From NCBI GenBank assembly GCA_013398295.1, contig VZSF01009129.1:611118-675117 (forward strand): DNA of 64,000 nt, given 5' to 3'. Position 1 is the stretch's first letter; every line of letters begins with the position of its first letter. Below, piece after piece: positions 59,880 through 64,000 of this stretch. Source of the DNA: Chionis minor. Lineage: Eukaryota; Chordata; Aves; Charadriiformes; Chionididae. Under the pieces are notes generated by a model. It was not told the DNA's origin. It ran no database searches and was given only the letters and a program-made list of their open reading frames with translations. The position numbers and the translations under genes are program-made.

Positions 59880-61408
59880 GACAAATCAGGGGTGAAAATA
59901 TGCAGTGTAACACCATTTTACGGCCAGAAGAGGGCAAAGAACTGATACGCATCCATGGGTCCCTAGGGAACTGGCAGATAAAGTTTCTAAGCCACTATCC
60001 ATCATATTTGAGAAGTCATGGCAGTCCGGTGAAGATTTCACTGACTAGAAAAGGGGAAACATAAACCCCAGCTTTAAAAAGGGAAAAAAGGAAGATCTGG
60101 GGAACTACAGGCCAGCCAGTCTCATCTCTGCACAGATCCTCCTGGAAACTCTGCTAAGGCACATGGAAAACAAGGAGGTCACTGCTGACAGCCAACATGG
60201 CTTCACTAAGGGCAAACAGTACCTGACAAATTTGGTGGCCTTCTATGACAGGGTTACAGCACTGGTGGATAAGGGAAGAGCAACTGACATCATCTACCTG
60301 GACTTGTGCATGTCACACTGTCTTGCAAGGCATTCTGGACTCTAAATTGCAGAGACATGGACCACTTAGTGGATAAGGAATTGGCTGGATGGCCGCACTC
60401 GAAGAGTTGTGGTCAATGGCTCAATGTACAAGAGAGACCAGTGATGAGTGGTGTTCCTCAGGCATCGGTACTGGGACTGTTTAACATCTTTGTTGGCAAC
60501 ATGGACAGTGGAATTGAGTGCACCCTCAGCAAGTTTGCCAGTGACATCAAGAGGCCATCAATGACATCAAGTGTAGTGCGGTCAACACACTGGAGGGAAG
60601 GAATGACATCCAGAGGGATCTTGACAGGCTTGAGAGGTGAGCCTGTGCAAACGTCCTGAAGTTCAACAAGGTCAAGTGCAAGGTCCTGCACATGGGTCAG
60701 GGCAATCCCATGCACAAATACAGGGTGGGTGGAGGATGGATCGAGAGCAGCCCTGAGGAGAGGGACTTGGGGGTGTCGGTTGATGAGCCTTAGAAAGCCA
60801 ACTGCATCCTGGGCTGCATCAAAAGCAGCGTGGCCAGCAGGTCGAGGGAGGTGATTCTGTCCCTCTACTCTGCTCTTATGAGACCCACCTGGAGTGCTGT
60901 GTCCAGCTCTGGGGCCCTAAACATAAGAAGGACACAGACCTGTTGGAGCGACTCCAGAGGGGGCCCATGAAGATGATCAGAGGGCTGGAGCACCTCTGTG
61001 ATGAAGACAGGCTGAGAGAGTTGGGACTGTTTGGTCTGGAGAAGAGAAAGCTCTGGGGAGACCTTAGAGCATCCCTCCAGCATCTAAAGGGGGCCTATAA
61101 GAAAGCCGGAGAGGGACTTTTTACAAGGGCATGTAGTGATAGGACAAGGGGTAATGGCTTTAAATTGGAAGAGGGTAGATATGAATTAGATATGGGGAAG
61201 AAGTTCTTCACTATGAGGGTAGGGAGGCACTGGAACAGGCTGCCCAGAGAAGTTTTAGATGTCCCATCCCTCGAAGCGTTCAAGGCCAGGCTGGATGGGG
61301 CTTTGATTAACCTGGTCTAGTGGGAGGTGTCCTTCCCCATGGCAGGGCGGTTGGAGCTAGACGATCTTTAACATTGCTTCTTACCCAAACCATTCTATGA
61401 TTCTACAA
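59880..61408 (+). mobile_element. CR1 LINE with part of the reverse transcriptase, decayed
   Basis: Longest CR1 copy in the window, sense strand. It reads in pieces through the RT region ([56 protein letters not shown]), the thumb and ORF2 end (GLEHLCDEDRLRELGLFGLE, RACSDRTRGNGFKLEEGRYE, RHWNRLPREVLDVPSLEAFK) and the 3' tail (gttggagctagacgatcttt, then cattctatgattcta). The stretch between IYLDLC and the next block is altered by a deletion and frameshift. The catalytic F-A-D-D box reads F-A-S-D, and stops interrupt the frame, so it is dead. It lies antisense to FSTL1. Confidence 0.93.
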
Positions 61409-64000
61409 TTCAAAACTGAATTTAGTATTTTTGCTACAGGGCAAGCTTAGCCAAGATTATAATCAGGACAATAAGTCATGACTGCCAAATTCCTGTTCCT
61501 TCCAGGGCAAAAGAATCCTCCGTACAAAGACGTGACATGCAAGATCAGGGATGGAGAAAGAAAATAGAAGGGATTTACTCTTGATAGCATTAGTCCAAGA
61601 ACGAACAGAGTGACAGCTCCTAATGTAAGGCAGCTTCAGTTGTGTTTCAGAGAGGCAGCAGCCCCCTGCCGAACCAAGTCTCCTACTGTTTTGGAGCTGA
61701 TAGCCATTATTAGCCATGCTGTTATCTCAATGGACAGCTGAAAGAAAAAAAGGCAGCATTTTCCCACATTGTAAGCCCTCTCTAATAATCCATGACTACG
61801 TATCCTGCAATTAAAACCATCATACTACAGGCAACAATTCCTGCAGAGGCCTGGGATCTCTTCATGTACCTAAGTGTCTGTGCCCCCACAGATGGAGTGT
61901 GCGGAGGGCTCTGGAACAGTTCACTAGAGAGAGGGAGGAGGAGGAGGATAGGGAGGCTGCCTCAGACTGGCTCGTATCTGGCTCCCCCACTTGGTTCCCC
62001 TAGCTTTAGCTCCCACAGGAAGAAACACTTCTTTTTGTGCAGCCTTTTGCAAAATCTATTCAGTGGGATCACACGTTCATCCTTCTCCTTGTTCCATGAA
62101 CAACTCTTATGACCCTGCTTCCAAGAAGGCTCGTTAAGTGCAGATGGGTTCAGACAGCCATGCCAGCCCTTCACCTCCTGCAGTCCGGGAAGGTGTCCCA
62201 TGTTCCTCCCTGGCACACGGACCTGACCCTGAAGACCCAGAGGCCTCCAGCAAATCCTCTGCCTCTGCTGGCATCTCCAACAGAAGGCAGTAGACCACAC
62301 AGACTTTGTTGTCCTCTTCTCAATGATTAATTATACCTTCAAGACAAACTTGAGGCTCATTTTGGGAATGAAGGAGGGATGCAGAGGATGGAGTGGAAAG
62401 GGAGGGAGGGAGGCTGCATTGTTGTCTTTCCACTCTTGGCTGCTCTTTGGGTAAATAATGGGCTTCTGTCTCCAGGGCTGCTAATCAGCAATAAATGCCC
62501 TCAAAGAAAGCAAACAACAGCACAATAGGAAAGCCCAGAAATAAATCCATTTCATTATAAATTCATTTTGTTTTCATTCCATTTTTCTCGCTAGTAAAAA
62601 ATTTAGGTTATGCTAAGTACTTTCTTTTCCCAGCAATCTCTGCTGGCTGTTGGCTAATGCAACAGAAAGTTAAGCTTTTGACAGTATAATGGCTTTGTTA
62701 TGAAAGAAATACAATTATATTCTTTCCCAAGACAAATTCTACAGTATTAAAACATCTCAGCAATGCAGCATTGTCCTTGAAGCTGCTGGTGAAGGAATTT
62801 TACATGGAGAGATAGGAGGACAAGAAGAGCTTTCACAGAAAACATATTTTGCTGCATACATCTCCACTGCTCAGAAATACAGAAGACATTTTGTAGTGGG
62901 GACGACCCATGCGCCGGATAACTGAGTTATGCAAGCTGTTGCCTCTATGTTACTTGCAGTTGTGTTACCCATAACTAGAAACGATAACTGTCTGAAGACT
63001 CCTCCAGGGCATGCATCAAACTATGTCAATTCATCAGCATCAGTTAATCTCCATACGGGTGTTTCTAACAAACTCATTAGCAGTAACTAGGAGTACTAAT
63101 CTGGGAGTATGTAGAGTTTAGAGTACTAAATGTAGGGAATTCTTAACAGATATCACAGGTATTTCAGTAATCCTCCACGTCTAGGCTAATCCCAGAAAAG
63201 CTGCCTGAAGTTCAGCTGGTAACAGGAATACCTCCAGGCAGTGGGAGAAGCTATGAATGGCTGACTGAGAGAGAAACCTTCTCCTGAACAGCACACAGAA
63301 AGAGAAAAATCGAGGGAACTGGGCGGTTCTGGGACGGGCACAGAGTGCCAAGGCTCAGAGCCTGAACTTACCCCAAGAAATTAAACAGGGCCAGGCACTA
63401 GTAGGCAAATCCCTAACACCCAGCTTGAATGCCTGGGCTGTCAAAGCCGAAGCAGGGCCCACGGTATGGTCTGCAAGTTCTCAGACATGCTTTTAGCGGT
63501 TAGCACAAACCACCGGTAACCAAGAGGTAATTCACATGCAGCCACCCTAATCAGGGAACAAGACAATTTAACAGCGTAGATGTGCACCATTCTGTCCCAC
63601 TTGGCCTCACAGACAGTCCTACGAGTGCTTAATTTATTAATGCAGACATTGCCAAAGCCATGGCAGAATCTCAGCCACAACCTGCCTGGAGTCAAGCGCC
63701 ACAACTGGCAATCCAGTAATGCCCAAGACAAAGGCATCGTTTTCCATGCATCTGGTATTTGCAAGACATCCTTGTGGCTGGAAAAGACCAAGGCACCCTG
63801 AGCTGTGTATTTGAAACAGCAGCACCGATCCACCCTCAGCTTTGCTTGGGTTTGTATTTCATGGCCTGACCTTCTCTGAAAGTCCCCAGAGGAATGGAGA
63901 GCAGCCGAACCGGCTGATTTCACAGAAGTCGAGGTGTCACCCCATGTTATGGGTGGAATGGGTAGCAACCCAATGCTTAAAAGCACTTCCCCTTACAAAA
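61409..64000 (-). other. FSTL1: FSTL1 5' intron or upstream flank, right part
   Basis: No exon or repeat recognised. The stretch 62470-62880 is smoothly AT-rich, without the C-rich and open-frame character of its surroundings. An open frame of 181 codons on the minus strand (63441-63986) has no ATG at its start and no recognisable residues. Confidence 0.45.
62470..62880. promoter_or_regulatory. Candidate conserved non-coding element
   Basis: A smooth AT-rich block with several TAAT/ATTA-type homeodomain-like cores (attataaattcatt, ctaatgc, acaattatattc) and no repeats or open frames. Such blocks in large introns of developmental genes are often enhancers. This is a guess from texture alone. 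Confidence 0.15.

Noticed and set aside
63441..63986. 181-codon minus-strand open frame at the right edge
   Set aside because: Begins at a GTG rather than an ATG and shows no family residues. It is not the FSTL1 signal-peptide exon.

Overview
This window is vertebrate nuclear DNA, almost certainly from a bird. Three things point that way: several CR1 LINE copies with the conserved 3' half of ORF2 typical of avian genomes, compact introns, and two genes whose encoded proteins I recognise residue by residue, LRRC58 and FSTL1. They lie in the same order and orientation as in other amniotes (human 3q13.33), both on the minus strand. Three single N positions (540, 24092, 24454), two of them beside low-complexity runs, mark it as a draft assembly. 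I cannot name the species.

Layout from left to right. Positions 1-4894 hold no gene I recognise, only one unexplained coding-like open stretch at 1109-1354 (minus). Positions 4895-6245 hold one good CR1 fragment and one decayed one. Positions 6246-11194 are the 3'UTR and downstream region of LRRC58. LRRC58 occupies 11195-24131 in four coding exons (23645-24131, 14447-14575, 12857-13134, 11195-11403) and starts in a CpG island at about 23.3-24.65 kb. Its introns carry an old 5S-rRNA-derived SINE and a pair of back-to-back perfect hairpins. About 3 kb of intergenic DNA follows, holding an old antisense CR1 and a MIR-like SINE.

FSTL1 follows. Its polyadenylation signal is at 27592-27597, its 3'UTR runs to 30795, and nine coding exons lie at 30796-42795. 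These give 294 residues that join in frame at every junction: the follistatin/Kazal module, a linker made by a 33-nt microexon, the EF-hand pair, the VWC-like module and the C-terminal tail. The intron after the exon at 38032-38162 uses a GC donor. The exon with the start codon and signal peptide was not found, so 42796-64000 is read as the gene's large 5' intron. That intron contains a long decayed CR1 (59880-61408), MIR-like relics and no other recognisable gene.

The two genes are unrelated in function: LRRC58 is an intracellular leucine-rich-repeat protein and FSTL1 a secreted matricellular glycoprotein. They are simply syntenic neighbours. I found no previously undescribed gene system. 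The observations most worth following are the GC-AG intron, the fast-changing FSTL1 microexon, the broken LRRC58 reading frame at an N, the 5S-derived SINE, the tandem hairpins and the coding-like stretch at 1109-1354.
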